This document shows positions 43,467-52,757 of a stretch of 64,000 nucleotides of DNA, piece by piece. Within the stretch, counting starts at the first letter, position 1. Every line of letters starts with the position of its first letter. Position numbers and translations under genes: made by a program. Below the pieces are notes generated by a model. That model was given only the letters and a program-made list of their open reading frames with translations. It did no database searches and was not told the origin of the DNA. Origin of the DNA: Halorubrum ruber (GTDB lineage: Archaea; Halobacteriota; Halobacteria; Halobacteriales; Haloferacaceae); the NCBI RefSeq assembly GCF_018228765.1, contig NZ_CP073695.1:434001-498000 (forward strand). The letters run 5' to 3'.

Positions 43467-46400
43467 CTACGTCGTTCGGAGGTGGCCCTGCTTGGGTTCG
43501 TACACCTCGCCCTTCGTCCGGAGCTTCTCGATCTCCTGTTCCGCCTTCCCCGGGTCCATCCCGATCTCGCCCGCGCGGTCGAGCACCTCGTCGACCGGCG
43601 CGCCCTCCTCGTACTCCTCCTCGATGTCGGCGATGAGCCCCTTGATGTTCTTGATGCGGTCGCGCTGGCTCTTCGAGGTGCCCGTTTCGACCACGTCCGC
43701 GTCGAACTGCCCCGTCTCGGGGTCGACGCCGATGTCTTTGAGACACGACTCGACGATGTCGGTCGCGCGGTCGGCGTCCTCGCGCTCGACGGTATCCGAC
43801 AGGCGGACCCGCGCGCTCGCCTCCGAGAGCCGCACCATCGCCTCCAGCTTCCGGGCGGTGACCGGTACCGGCGCGTCCTCGTCCGCGCCCTTCGAGCGCA
43901 GGTCGACGTAGAACTCCTCGATGAGCTCCTTCGCCTCGTCGGTCATCGTCGGGAAGCAGGACCGCTTCGCGTGGGCGATGTACTTCCGCAGCAGCTCCGA
44001 GTCGATCTCCGGCGCGACCTCCTCGGTCACCTCCGCAACCTGCTCGGACGTGAACTCCGAGCTCGCCAGCTCCTCGCGCTGGGTGTTGAGCTCGCCGGCG
44101 TAGTTCGTCTTGATGATGTGTTTCGCCAGCCGGGAGTCGTGTTCCGGGTCGGGACTGTCCGTCACCGTGAAGATCAGGTCGAACCGCGAGATGAGGGCGG
44201 GCTCTAAGTCGATCTGCTCGCCGATCGGCTCGTACTGGTCGAACCGGCCGTACTTCGGGTTCGCCGCGCCGAGCAGCGAACAGCGCGCCTTGAGGGTGGC
44301 GTTGATCCCGGCCTTCGAGACCGAGATCTTCTGTTGTTCGAGCCCCTCGTGCATCGCGGAGCGGTCAGAGGAGTTGTGGACGACGAGCCCGTTCGCGACG
44401 AAGTTGTGCGTCCCCTCTACGGTCAGGTCGTACACCCGCGGTCGCTCCCCGTCGTCGATCCGCGTCAGTATCGACCGCAGATCCTCTCTGACGGCGGTCA
44501 CCTCGCTCGCGACCGCCTCACGCACGTCGCCGAGCCGGTCGGTCTCGACAGCGCCCGACAGCCACCGAGATACGGTCGCCTGACTCACGTCGAGCCTCGA
44601 CGCCACATCCGCCTGACTAACCCCGTAGGCGTCGAGCGCCGCCGACAGCTCCGATCGCGTTTCGCCGACCGGACCGCGGTCGAGCAGTTCGCGAGCGCGC
44701 GTTTCCGCCGTGTCGACCGGCCCACCGATGACGTCTGCGAGATGCTGTCGGAGCACCTCGCCGCGGTGTTCGGTCGACTCCGGGGGGACCGTTTCGACCG
44801 ACTCGACCTGACGCCACTTCACGTCGCCGCGGACGAACTCGCGAAGGTCGTCGAAGTCGGTCTCCGCGACTCCGGTGAGGATCTCTCGCAGCCGCTCGGT
44901 CACCGTCCGACGGACCTCCTCGCTCTCGCCCCACTCGCGGGAGATCTGCTGTTGGGACAGCGTCGTCCCGTCCGCGAGTTCGGACTGCGAGACGTGGTAC
45001 CGCTCCCGCAGCTCCGAGAACATCTCCCACGTCGGTTTCTCGTCGAGTCGGCGCCGGTCCTCGGTGGCCGCCTCTCGCCGTTCCTCGAACGCCACGAGTA
45101 CCTGGCGGGCGCGGTGGAGCGAGACGTTCGCACCGCCGCTCTCGAAGTCGTGGTACGTGACCGCTTCGAGTCCGCACTCACGCTGATGGAGCCGGAGCGA
45201 GTCGCGACACCGCGCGAGCACGTCGCCGACCTCTGGGACTACGTCGAGGATCGTGCGACCGCCGCCTGCCGAATCGACGACGCGGTCGAGCGCCGCCGCC
45301 TTCCGCGTGGCCGTGAATCCGACGTACCGCCGGAACGCCGCGAGCGAGTCGGCGTCGGTCACCGTGAGGTAGTACACGTCGCGGCCCTCGTTCCGCTCGC
45401 GCCGCTGGAGCTGACTCGACACGCCGAACCCTAAGAGGAGGTTCCGCGTGCCTCGGAGCAGGTCTCGGCTCGCAGATGCTATCCGAACGTTGCCGGCCGA
45501 CTCGTCGACGTGCCCCTCGCTGTCCGCGAGCGCGCGGATGAACGCGGCCTTCGCCGCGCGGCTCCCGGTCGAAACGGGGGTCGGGAAGCACTTCTCGTCG
45601 TACCCACCGAGGTTCATTCCCGCGTCGAGGACGGCGTCGGCGTGTTCCTTCCCCGTGACGCGGACCGTCTCGACGCCGTCGTCGCGCTTCTCGCTCGGCG
45701 GACGGGTCGGCTCCGCGTCGAACGCCGCCCGCGCCGCGCGCTCGAAGTCGTCCAAGAGCTCGTCGTCTGCGTTGGTGAACCGGACGCCGTAGACGCCCTC
45801 GTCGCGGTCGTAGTAGACGTTCCCGTCGCCGGAGAGGTATCCGAGGACGCTCGCCATCGCGGGGTCGACGCCGTCAGTGTCGATTCTCTCGCTGTCGACC
45901 GGTTCGGTTACCGGTCGGTCTCCGCCGTTCGCCGCCACCGCTCCGCCGTCCGCCGCCTTCGTCGGGATCTCGCGGGGGACGTACACCCAGTCGCCGTCGT
46001 CGAGCGCGGCCGCCTCGCGCTCGACGCGCTCGCCGTCGTCGAGGACGAAGAACGGGTGGTCGGCGGTCGCGGTCAGCGACTCGCCGGTCTCCATCGTCAC
46101 CCGGGTCAACTCCGACGGCGCGTCGTACTCGTGGACCGCGGAGACGGGGCGCTCGACGAGGTTGCCGTCCCCGTCCATCGACCAGACGTCGAGGTCGACG
46201 TCGCGGACGCGGCGACCGTTCGAGAGCTCCTCGATGTCGCCGTCTTCGGCCGCTTCCCGCGCCAGTTCGTCGATGCGCTCGACGCGCCCGTCGGCGAGCG
46301 AGACCAGCGTGTCGCCCGTGACGCAGTCCATCTTGTCCAGCTCGTCGACCGCGGCGATCCCCTTGTCCGCGAGCACGAGCGCGCCGGCTTCGAGCGACCA

Positions 46401-49106
46401 CTGCTGGCCGTCGCCGAAATCGTCGCGGACGGCCGCCGCCGTGAGGCCCGCCGCGGACGACCCCTTCCCGGACGTGTACACCGAGCGAGGTGCGATGTTT
46501 TCGACGTACGAAATCATCTGGGAGTTATGAGAGACGACGCTGTTTCCGAGATACGTGTGCGTGTCTCTGACCTCGAGATCGTAGACCCACTCGTAATCCG
46601 GATCGACCGATTCGATCGACTCGATCCGGTCCCAGTGAACGTCGTTCGTACACAGACGATCGAGTTCGGAGATGTCTTGGCTGACGGATAATGCCTCGTC
46701 GAGACGATCCAAAATCACGTCCTTTGCATCCGCGGTCTGTCCACCGTCTGGAGCGACGTCGTTCCGCTCATAGTAGCTGATCGCGGTTTGAGAGACGTCC
46801 ATACCCTCCGAGAGTACCTTCTGAGAGATGTTCAGTTCCTCTCGTAGCGTCTCGACTGCCTGCCAGTCACCGTCCAGCAGCTCTCCGCGCTTCTCCCGAA
46901 GCCAGTCTAAGCGGGTTTCGAACGTGTCGACAACCGCTCTCAGACTCGCTCTACTCGGATTTCTGTCGCCGCGTTCGTAGTGTTGATACGTCGGACGCGG
47001 CAGTCCGATATCGAACTGTGACAACGCGAGCGCCTCGCGGATCTGCCGGAGATCGTCACTTAGTCCCGGAATCACATCCGTGTTTGTGTTCTCTGGAACG
47101 TCGTCGAACGCTTTCGAGGCCGTCGCTTTGCGATCGGTGACGAATCCAATTTCGTCGACGTATTTGACGAAATCCCGTCCACTGATGCGCAGTCGGTGGC
47201 TGTCGTTGTGTCGTTTCCGAAGATGGCTCTGGATCCCGAACGCGAGGAGTAACGTCTGTACTCCGGTCAGCAGTTCTCTACTCATCGAGGAAACCGTGAT
47301 TTCGCGTTCTTTGGGTGAGACTGTCCCCTCGCTGTCAACGTACGCCTGTAGGAATTCCTTCTTGTTCTCCGGACTCGCCCGTTTGAGACAATCGGGGACG
47401 AGTTGATTCTCAGAGTTTTTGAGAATTGCCGGTTCGAGTTCTCTGAGGAACCGGACGAACTCCAACGAGGAACAGCGGACGATTTCGGCAGTCTCATGAT
47501 CCCATTTCTCTAGACGGGACCACCGAACGCCCAACTCGCGGAAGCAGTTCTCCACGTCCGTCAGTATCTCTTCGTCGACGTTCGTAACCTCGGTAGCAGC
47601 ACTCGATCCCGAGAGATAGGTGTGGCCCTCTGCGATGATATAACCGAGGAGTCGAGCCAGAGTGGGATCGACTCGGGTGGGCGGCGTGAACGAATTCGCG
47701 TTGTAGGCTTCGACCTGCTGGAACGAAACATCAAGCGAATCATCCCAATCGGCGTCGATGTTTCCGGGGACCGCAATGAGGTCTCCTTCCGCCAATTGAT
47801 CTGCCCGTCGGGGAGACAATCCTCTGTTCAACTGTTTGAACAACGGGTGCGACGGTGTTACTTCTACTTCGCGCCCCGATGCCATCAAAATTCTGTGCAT
47901 CCTATCCGGCGCTTCTCGTTTCCAGACTTTTGTCGCGGTCCCAGTCTCGACGGCCCCCGATTCGGTTACTGTTTGAACGCCGACATCTACCGGTTCGTAT
48001 ACCCCGTCGTCGACCTCTATCGGGTCTTCGAGGTTTGACTCTACTATATCCCCGAGTGCCCGTTCCGTTCCGTCAGCAAGTGTCACCTCTGTATCATATT
48101 TTTGACACTTACCCGTACCAGGGTCGCCGATCAGGAGCATGTGGAGGTCGCCGCGGATCCGCGACCCGTCGGGGAGGTGTTTGGTGACGCCGGAGAACAG
48201 CTGGAGGATCATCGCGAGCTTCTCCTCCTCGTAGCCGTAGATGGCGGGCGCGATGGAGCCGACCATCGCCTCGTAGATGTCGTCGCGCTCGGAGAGCTCG
48301 ATGATGTCGCGTTTGTCCGCCTCCGTGATGTCCATGTCCTCGAACTCCTCGTCCTCGATGGCGATGGAGACGCCGTCCATGTAGAGGTCGAAGATGGCGG
48401 ACTTCTCGTTGCCCTGCTCGACCTGCTCGATGTGGAGGACGCCGACGCAGGTGACGTGGTCGCCGGGGCTCACCTCGCCGGTGATGTCGTCGACGATGTC
48501 GACGTCGATCGACTGGGGCGTCTCGCCGCCGCGCAGTCCCTCCGGAGACTCCTGGATGCGGAGCTTCTGGGAGTCGACGAACTCGGACTGGTCGAAGTTG
48601 ACGCGGAACGGGCCCTGCCGCTCGCAGCCCTGGCACTCGTGGGGCTCCTGGAAGCCGCCGTCGGACTGCGGGATGTACGTCATCGTGCCGCAGCGCTGGC
48701 ACTCGAAGGCGGCCTCGGTCACCTTGGGGCGGACGTCCGTGGCCTTCCGGACGATGCCCTGGATTGAGACGAGCTTGCCGATGTGGTCGTCGTGGACGCG
48801 GATGCCGCGGATGTCGACGCTCTCGGGGAGGTCCTCGATGCGGACGTGCGCGCGGCCGAGGCTGACGTCGGCGGGGAGGTCGTAGAGTCGCAGCGCCTCC
48901 TCGGCGTACTCGCGCATCTGCTCCGGCTTGTTCAGGAAGTCCTCGGCGAGGTCGCGGTCGAACTGGAAGAGGTCGTCGTAGGAGACGTACAGCGAGCGCT
49001 GCTCGTTGGGGTACCGCTGCGCGAGCTGCCCGATCTCCTCCCGATAGTAGTTGCGATAGAACTGAATGAACCGCTCCGTGAGGTCCTGGGTGCCGGCCTG
49101 AGCCAT
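43467..49106 (-). CDS. mcm: Replicative MCM helicase, interrupted by two inteins
   Basis: 1879 codons, of which about 700 remain after splicing, the normal haloarchaeal MCM length. Before intein 1: the N-terminal OB/zinc region (CQRCG...CQGCERQGPF zinc ribbon, residues 136-161) and the start of the AAA+ core to Walker A (LLIGDPGTGK, 324-333). Between the inteins: SQMISYVENIAPRSVYTSGK through the Walker B VLADKGIAAVDELDKMD (862-927). After intein 2: SSDRSAMHEGLEQQKISVSK, the arginine-finger region (LISRFDLIFTV) and the C-terminal winged helix. It unwinds DNA ahead of the replication fork. Both inteins sit in the ATPase site, so splicing is required for function. Confidence 0.95.
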   Translation of the reverse strand: MAQAGTQDLTERFIQFYRNYYREEIGQLAQRYPNEQRSLYVSYDDLFQFDRDLAEDFLNKPEQMREYAEEALRLYDLPADVSLGRAHVRIEDLPESVDIRGIRVHDDHIGKLVSIQGIVRKATDVRPKVTEAAFECQRCGTMTYIPQSDGGFQEPHECQGCERQGPFRVNFDQSEFVDSQKLRIQESPEGLRGGETPQSIDVDIVDDITGEVSPGDHVTCVGVLHIEQVEQGNEKSAIFDLYMDGVSIAIEDEEFEDMDITEADKRDIIELSERDDIYEAMVGSIAPAIYGYEEEKLAMILQLFSGVTKHLPDGSRIRGDLHMLLIGDPGTGKCQKYDTEVTLADGTERALGDIVESNLEDPIEVDDGVYEPVDVGVQTVTESGAVETGTATKVWKREAPDRMHRILMASGREVEVTPSHPLFKQLNRGLSPRRADQLAEGDLIAVPGNIDADWDDSLDVSFQQVEAYNANSFTPPTRVDPTLARLLGYIIAEGHTYLSGSSAATEVTNVDEEILTDVENCFRELGVRWSRLEKWDHETAEIVRCSSLEFVRFLRELEPAILKNSENQLVPDCLKRASPENKKEFLQAYVDSEGTVSPKEREITVSSMSRELLTGVQTLLLAFGIQSHLRKRHNDSHRLRISGRDFVKYVDEIGFVTDRKATASKAFDDVPENTNTDVIPGLSDDLRQIREALALSQFDIGLPRPTYQHYERGDRNPSRASLRAVVDTFETRLDWLREKRGELLDGDWQAVETLREELNISQKVLSEGMDVSQTAISYYERNDVAPDGGQTADAKDVILDRLDEALSVSQDISELDRLCTNDVHWDRIESIESVDPDYEWVYDLEVRDTHTYLGNSVVSHNSQMISYVENIAPRSVYTSGKGSSAAGLTAAAVRDDFGDGQQWSLEAGALVLADKGIAAVDELDKMDCVTGDTLVSLADGRVERIDELAREAAEDGDIEELSNGRRVRDVDLDVWSMDGDGNLVERPVSAVHEYDAPSELTRVTMETGESLTATADHPFFVLDDGERVEREAAALDDGDWVYVPREIPTKAADGGAVAANGGDRPVTEPVDSERIDTDGVDPAMASVLGYLSGDGNVYYDRDEGVYGVRFTNADDELLDDFERAARAAFDAEPTRPPSEKRDDGVETVRVTGKEHADAVLDAGMNLGGYDEKCFPTPVSTGSRAAKAAFIRALADSEGHVDESAGNVRIASASRDLLRGTRNLLLGFGVSSQLQRRERNEGRDVYYLTVTDADSLAAFRRYVGFTATRKAAALDRVVDSAGGGRTILDVVPEVGDVLARCRDSLRLHQRECGLEAVTYHDFESGGANVSLHRARQVLVAFEERREAATEDRRRLDEKPTWEMFSELRERYHVSQSELADGTTLSQQQISREWGESEEVRRTVTERLREILTGVAETDFDDLREFVRGDVKWRQVESVETVPPESTEHRGEVLRQHLADVIGGPVDTAETRARELLDRGPVGETRSELSAALDAYGVSQADVASRLDVSQATVSRWLSGAVETDRLGDVREAVASEVTAVREDLRSILTRIDDGERPRVYDLTVEGTHNFVANGLVVHNSSDRSAMHEGLEQQKISVSKAGINATLKARCSLLGAANPKYGRFDQYEPIGEQIDLEPALISRFDLIFTVTDSPDPEHDSRLAKHIIKTNYAGELNTQREELASSEFTSEQVAEVTEEVAPEIDSELLRKYIAHAKRSCFPTMTDEAKELIEEFYVDLRSKGADEDAPVPVTARKLEAMVRLSEASARVRLSDTVEREDADRATDIVESCLKDIGVDPETGQFDADVVETGTSKSQRDRIKNIKGLIADIEEEYEEGAPVDEVLDRAGEIGMDPGKAEQEIEKLRTKGEVYEPKQGHLRTT
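44373..46325 (-). mobile_element. Intein 2 of MCM (651 aa) with LAGLIDADG and HTH-like segments
   Basis: Starts at Cys928 (CVTGDTLVSLADGRVERI) and ends VEGTHNFVANGLVVHN at Asn1578, with Ser+1. Splicing blocks A, B (TATADHPFF), F and G are intact. DOD endonuclease motifs: ASVLGYLSGDGNVY and FIRALADSEGHV. Residues about 1364-1412 and 1486-1525 read like Cro/C1 helix-turn-helix units (HVSQSELADGTTLSQQQISR; YGVSQADVASRLDVSQATVS). The latter is inserted between WRQVESVETV and the terminal RVYDLTV strand, making this intein much longer than usual. Confidence 0.9.
46524..48107 (-). mobile_element. Intein 1 of MCM (528 aa) with LAGLIDADG and HTH-like segments
   Basis: Starts at Cys334 (CQKYDTEVTLADGTERAL) immediately after the Walker A Lys and ends RDTHTYLGNSVVSHN at Asn861, with Ser+1. 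Block B is EVTPSHPLF. DOD endonuclease motifs: RLLGYIIAEGHTYL and FLQAYVDSEGTVS. Two Cro/C1-like HTH segments lie after the second motif: IREALALSQFDIGLPRPTYQ...YERG (about 689-712) and LREELNISQKVLSEGMDVSQ...YYERND (about 754-783). Confidence 0.9.
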
Positions 49107-49206
49107 TGCGACACCACTTCGTCGGCATCACGTATGAACCTCCGGTTCGGAGCGGACGTGGTCGGACGCCCGGACGCGGCATCCCCCGACGGCGGTCTCG
49201 GCGCGG

Positions 49207-49569
49207 CTACGCGCGTCCGACGAACGTCGCGTCCGCAGAGGTGCGCCCCTCGTTGAAGGAGAGTACCTTCGCGCGGATCACGTCTCCCGGTTCGAGGCCG
49301 CCGGGGATATCCTCGGTGAAGAGGACGAACCCCTCGACCTTGCCGACGGCGACCTCCTCGCCGGAGTGGTGGTCGGTGAGCTCGGTGACGCCGAACTCGT
49401 ACGTCTCGCCGATCTCGACCGGCGGGTCGCGCTCCTGGGCCGCGTCGTGGGCGCGCTTCGACTCGCGCGCGTCGGCGGACGGCCCGCGGAGCCGTCGGGC
49501 GAGCACGAACAGCGCGAGCAGCGCGACCGCGACGGCGATGCCGACGACGACCGGTGACGATGGGATCAT
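49207..49569 (-). CDS. TRAM-domain protein with N-terminal membrane helix
   Basis: 120 aa from ATG 49569 (MIPSSPVVVGIAVAVALLAL). A single N-terminal transmembrane helix precedes a TRAM beta-barrel: VEIGETYEFGVTELTDHHSG, AVGKVEGFVLFTEDIPGGLE, GDVIRAKVLSFNEGRTSADA. TRAM domains bind RNA, and small haloarchaeal TRAM proteins are proposed RNA chaperones; membrane attachment is unusual. It lies just upstream of mcm in the same direction. Confidence 0.8.
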   Translation of the reverse strand: MIPSSPVVVGIAVAVALLALFVLARRLRGPSADARESKRAHDAAQERDPPVEIGETYEFGVTELTDHHSGEEVAVGKVEGFVLFTEDIPGGLEPGDVIRAKVLSFNEGRTSADATFVGRA

Positions 49570-49771
49570 ACCCGTGCGGTCGACCGCGGTCACCTAAACG
49601 ATGTGGGTCCGCGACCCCGCGTCGGCGCCCCGTGGCCTCGCGCTCCCGCCGCTCGACGGTCCGATTCTCCTCGCGCCCGCATGAGAAACGCCTTTGCCCT
49701 CGAAGCCCCCCTCTCGATCCGATGCGACACAGCCGCGGTTCCCGACGACACGCGTCCGGGTGTGGTGTGCC

Positions 49772-52114
49772 GTGAAGGTCGCGGACGCGGTGCCGGAGTT
49801 CGCTGACGCCTTCGGGTTCGACGAGTTCAACCGGATGCAGCGGGAGGCGCTCCCGGGCATCTTAGAGACCGACCACAACGTCGTCGCGTCGGCGCCGACG
49901 GCCTCCGGGAAGACGGCGCTCGCCGAGCTCGCGATCTGTAAGACCCTCTCCGAGGGCGGGACGGCCCTCTTCGTCGCCCCCCTGCGCGCGCTCACCAACG
50001 AGAAGGAGAGCGAGTGGGAGCGGTTCGAGGAGCTGGGCTACTCCGTCTACGTCGTCTCCGGCGAGCGCGACCTCAACCCCCGCCGCGCCGAGCGCGCCGA
50101 CGTGCTGGTGACGACCCCCGAGAAGGCCGACAGCGCGACGCGGAAGCACGACTCCGCCCGCTACTCCTTTATCACCGACGTGGACTGCGTCGTCATCGAC
50201 GAGGTCCACCTGCTCGACTCCGAGAAGCGCGGCGCGGTGCTGGAGGTGACCGTCTCGCGGCTTCGTCGGCTCCAGGACCCGCGCGTCGTGGCGCTGTCGG
50301 CGACGATGCCGAACATCGACGACGTCGCGGAGTGGCTCGACGCGCCCGCGGAGACGACGTACGCGTTCGGCGACGAGTACCGCCCGGTCGACCTCGAAAC
50401 GGGCGTGAAGACGTACTCGCACGGGTCGAACGCGTTCGCCGACAAGTACCGCCGGCTCTACCGCGCGCTCGACCTGGCCGAGCCGCACGTCCGCGAGGAC
50501 GGGCAGGCCTTGGTGTTCGTCTCCTCGCGGCAGGACACGGTCCAGGCCGCGAAGAAGGCGCGTGACGAGATCACCGAGCGCGACATCCCGATCGACTCGC
50601 GGGACGACTACGACTTCCACAACGAGGCGACGGAGCTCACCAACGACACCCTCCGCCAGTCGGTCACGGACGGCGTCGGCTTCCACCACGCCGGCCTCGG
50701 CAAGGACGACCGCGACCGCGTCGAGGAGTGGTTCAAGCAGGGGAAGATCAAGTTCCTCTTCTCGACGTCGACGCTCGCGTGGGGGGTGAACCTCCCCGCC
50801 CGCTGCGTCGTCATCCGCGACACGAAGTACCACGACCCGCTGGAGGGGGAGACGGACATCTCGCCTTTGGACGTGCTCCAGATGCTCGGCCGCGCCGGCC
50901 GCCCCGAGTACGACGACGTGGGGTACGGCTGGGTGGTCTGCGACCGCGCGGACGCCGACAAGTACCGCAAGCTGCTCCGCGACGGCAAGGAGATCGAGTC
51001 GCGGCTCGCCGCCGACCTCGAATCCCATCTCAACGCCGAGATCGCGATGGGGACGATCCGCGGGCTCGAAGACGTGATGGCGTGGTTAGAGACCACCTTC
51101 TACTACGTCCGCGCGAAGTCGCAGCCGGAGCAGTACGACTTCCCGACGCTCCGCGACCGCGTGCGCGACACGCTCGAATCGCTCGTCGACGACGGGTTCG
51201 TCGCGGCCGACGACGATCTCGCGATCGAACCGACCGCCCTCGGGCGCCTCGCCTCGAAGTACTACCTCCGCTTGGACACCGCGCGCCGCTTCCGGCGCCT
51301 CGCCGACCGCGAGACGCTGACGGTCGATTTCGTGCTTGAGACCGTCGCGTCGGCCGGCGAGTTCGACTCCGTCTCGGCGCGCTCGGCCGAGTCGGACGCG
51401 ATCGACCGGATCCTCGACGGGCGCGACACCGACCTCGAAGACGGCCACCGCAAGGTGTTCGCCATCCTGCTGGCGGGGATGGCGGACTCGATCCCCTCGG
51501 ACCTCCGATCGGACGCGTGGGTGATCCGGCAGAACGCCCTCCGCCTGCTCGCCGCGCTCGCGGAGTTCCTCGACCGCTTCGCCGGCCCGCGCGCCGCCAA
51601 CCTCGCCCGCCGCGTCGAGGCGCGCGTCGAACACGGCGTCTCCCGCGAGGCGGTCGCGCTCACCGCCATCGAAGGGGTCGGCTCCGGTCGCGCCGAGCGC
51701 CTCGCGGACGCCGGGCTCACCTCCCCGGCCGACGTCGTCGACGCCGGCGCGAAAGAGCTCGAAAACGCCGGCATGAGCGGCTCCGTCGCGGAGCGCATCG
51801 TCGACGCCGCGCGCGACTGTCCCCGGATCGACGTCGACTGGGGCGAGTTCCCCGAGACCATCGCGGTCGGCGAAAACGAGATGTGCGAGGTCGCCGTAAC
51901 CGCCGTCTCCGGGAGCGCCCGCGCGGGGATCCGCGTCACCGTCAACGACGTGGAGATGACCGCGACGACGACGTACCTCGACGGCGAGGTGACCGTCCCG
52001 GTCGGCGTGTTCGGAACCCCCGACGCCGACGAGTTAGAGTTCGTCGTCGAGGTCGTCTTCCCGGACCTCCCGCTGCTGCCGGTCACCGCGACGCGCACGG
52101 TTCGCGTGGAGTAG
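49772..52114 (+). CDS. Ski2/Hel308-type DEAD-box helicase
   Basis: 780 aa from GTG 49772 (VKVADAVPEFADAFGF). Helicase motifs: Q-like FNRMQREALPGILETD, I VVASAPTASGKTALAEL, II VVIDEVHLL (DEVH), III LSATMPNIDD, then FHHAGLGKDDRDRVEEWF, V STSTLAWGVNLPARCVV and VI QMLGRAGRPEYDD. A winged helix and ratchet region follow (about 430-590), then helix-hairpin-helix (IEGVGSGRAERLADAGLTSP, about 640-690) and a C-terminal beta domain of the Sec63 type. It unwinds DNA or RNA 3' to 5', probably in repair of stalled forks. It is divergent from the TRAM gene. Confidence 0.88.
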   Translation: MKVADAVPEFADAFGFDEFNRMQREALPGILETDHNVVASAPTASGKTALAELAICKTLSEGGTALFVAPLRALTNEKESEWERFEELGYSVYVVSGERDLNPRRAERADVLVTTPEKADSATRKHDSARYSFITDVDCVVIDEVHLLDSEKRGAVLEVTVSRLRRLQDPRVVALSATMPNIDDVAEWLDAPAETTYAFGDEYRPVDLETGVKTYSHGSNAFADKYRRLYRALDLAEPHVREDGQALVFVSSRQDTVQAAKKARDEITERDIPIDSRDDYDFHNEATELTNDTLRQSVTDGVGFHHAGLGKDDRDRVEEWFKQGKIKFLFSTSTLAWGVNLPARCVVIRDTKYHDPLEGETDISPLDVLQMLGRAGRPEYDDVGYGWVVCDRADADKYRKLLRDGKEIESRLAADLESHLNAEIAMGTIRGLEDVMAWLETTFYYVRAKSQPEQYDFPTLRDRVRDTLESLVDDGFVAADDDLAIEPTALGRLASKYYLRLDTARRFRRLADRETLTVDFVLETVASAGEFDSVSARSAESDAIDRILDGRDTDLEDGHRKVFAILLAGMADSIPSDLRSDAWVIRQNALRLLAALAEFLDRFAGPRAANLARRVEARVEHGVSREAVALTAIEGVGSGRAERLADAGLTSPADVVDAGAKELENAGMSGSVAERIVDAARDCPRIDVDWGEFPETIAVGENEMCEVAVTAVSGSARAGIRVTVNDVEMTATTTYLDGEVTVPVGVFGTPDADELEFVVEVVFPDLPLLPVTATRTVRVE

Positions 52115-52195
52115 GCGAGCCGGCGTCCAAATCCGATTTTACGAACTGTCGCCAGCAATCGGGCATTTAAATATCACCTCCGGTGACGTCGATAT

Positions 52196-52638
52196 CTTAT
52201 AAATAAACGAGGCGGTGGCGCGTGCCTGCGAGCGGCCGCCATCGGCGGCCGCGAGACAGCACCGCGCGAGGGAGTCGGCCGGTCGGAGCGAAGCGGAGAC
52301 CGGCCGACGAGGCTGGGGAGGCGTGAGGTGCTGTGCGGTGCCGTGCGGGGCGGGACTCAAAGGGGCAGCCGCGAGGCGGGCGCAGGCGACGTAAGCACCG
52401 CAGCGAAGGAGCGAGCAGCGCGAGCGACTGAGCGAGGCGCGCAACGAGCGTGCGCCCGCCTCGCGGCTGGGGCTTTGGAGGTGTTCGCCGCCGATCCGTC
52501 AGCGGTCATTTATATCCTCGCAGCTGGGGCTTTGGAGGTGTTCGCCGCCGATCCGCAGTCATCTATTTATAAACGAGCGACTGGGGCTTTGGCGGTGTTC
52601 GCCGCCGATCTGACAGCGACCATTTATAAATAAACGAC
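52196..52638. repeat. Highly structured repeat block (hairpins, 19-bp inverted repeat, 57-bp tandem repeats)
   Basis: This fills most of the 643-bp gene-free stretch between the helicase and the NucS-like gene. It is bounded at both ends by the same ttataaataaacga motif (52196, 52624). Inside are a 9-bp stem with a 3-nt loop (52232-52252), an 11-bp perfect stem (52274-52284 with 52298-52308) and a perfect 19-bp inverted repeat (52366-52384 with 52451-52469, 66-nt loop). Then come three 57-bp direct repeats (52467, 52524, 52581), each with ctggggctttgg and gttcgccgccgatc. It could be a structured RNA or a miniature mobile element. Confidence 0.75.
52467..52637 (+). repeat. Three 57-bp tandem repeats
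   Basis: Units start at 52467, 52524 and 52581, so the spacing is exactly 57 both times. The first 31 bases of each unit are nearly invariant (ctggggctttgg with A or C, then ggtgttcgccgccgat); the rest drifts but keeps an atttata near its end. Because 57 is a multiple of three, a 19-aa unit (AGALEVFAADP...IYK) reads through in one frame, but no start or function is apparent. Confidence 0.75.
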
Positions 52639-52757
52639 CGGAGCGTCCGAGCGATTCGCCACCTCGTCGCTCCACCAGTAGTCACCGCGACCCGCCACGT
52701 ATCCCACATAAACCCCCGCAACGACCGCTTTTCACCCATACCGCGGCCACCCGCCCC

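Noticed and set aside
52328-52633. Protein with 19-aa repeats (AGALEVFAADP...)
   Set aside because: The frame exists only because 57 is divisible by three. The first half runs through the inverted-repeat arms, there is no promoter at the start, and composition is unlike neighbouring proteins.
52467-52637. CRISPR array
   Set aside because: Three direct repeats with 57-bp period, but the variable part is short, AT-rich and similar between units instead of unique spacers; no cas genes are near.
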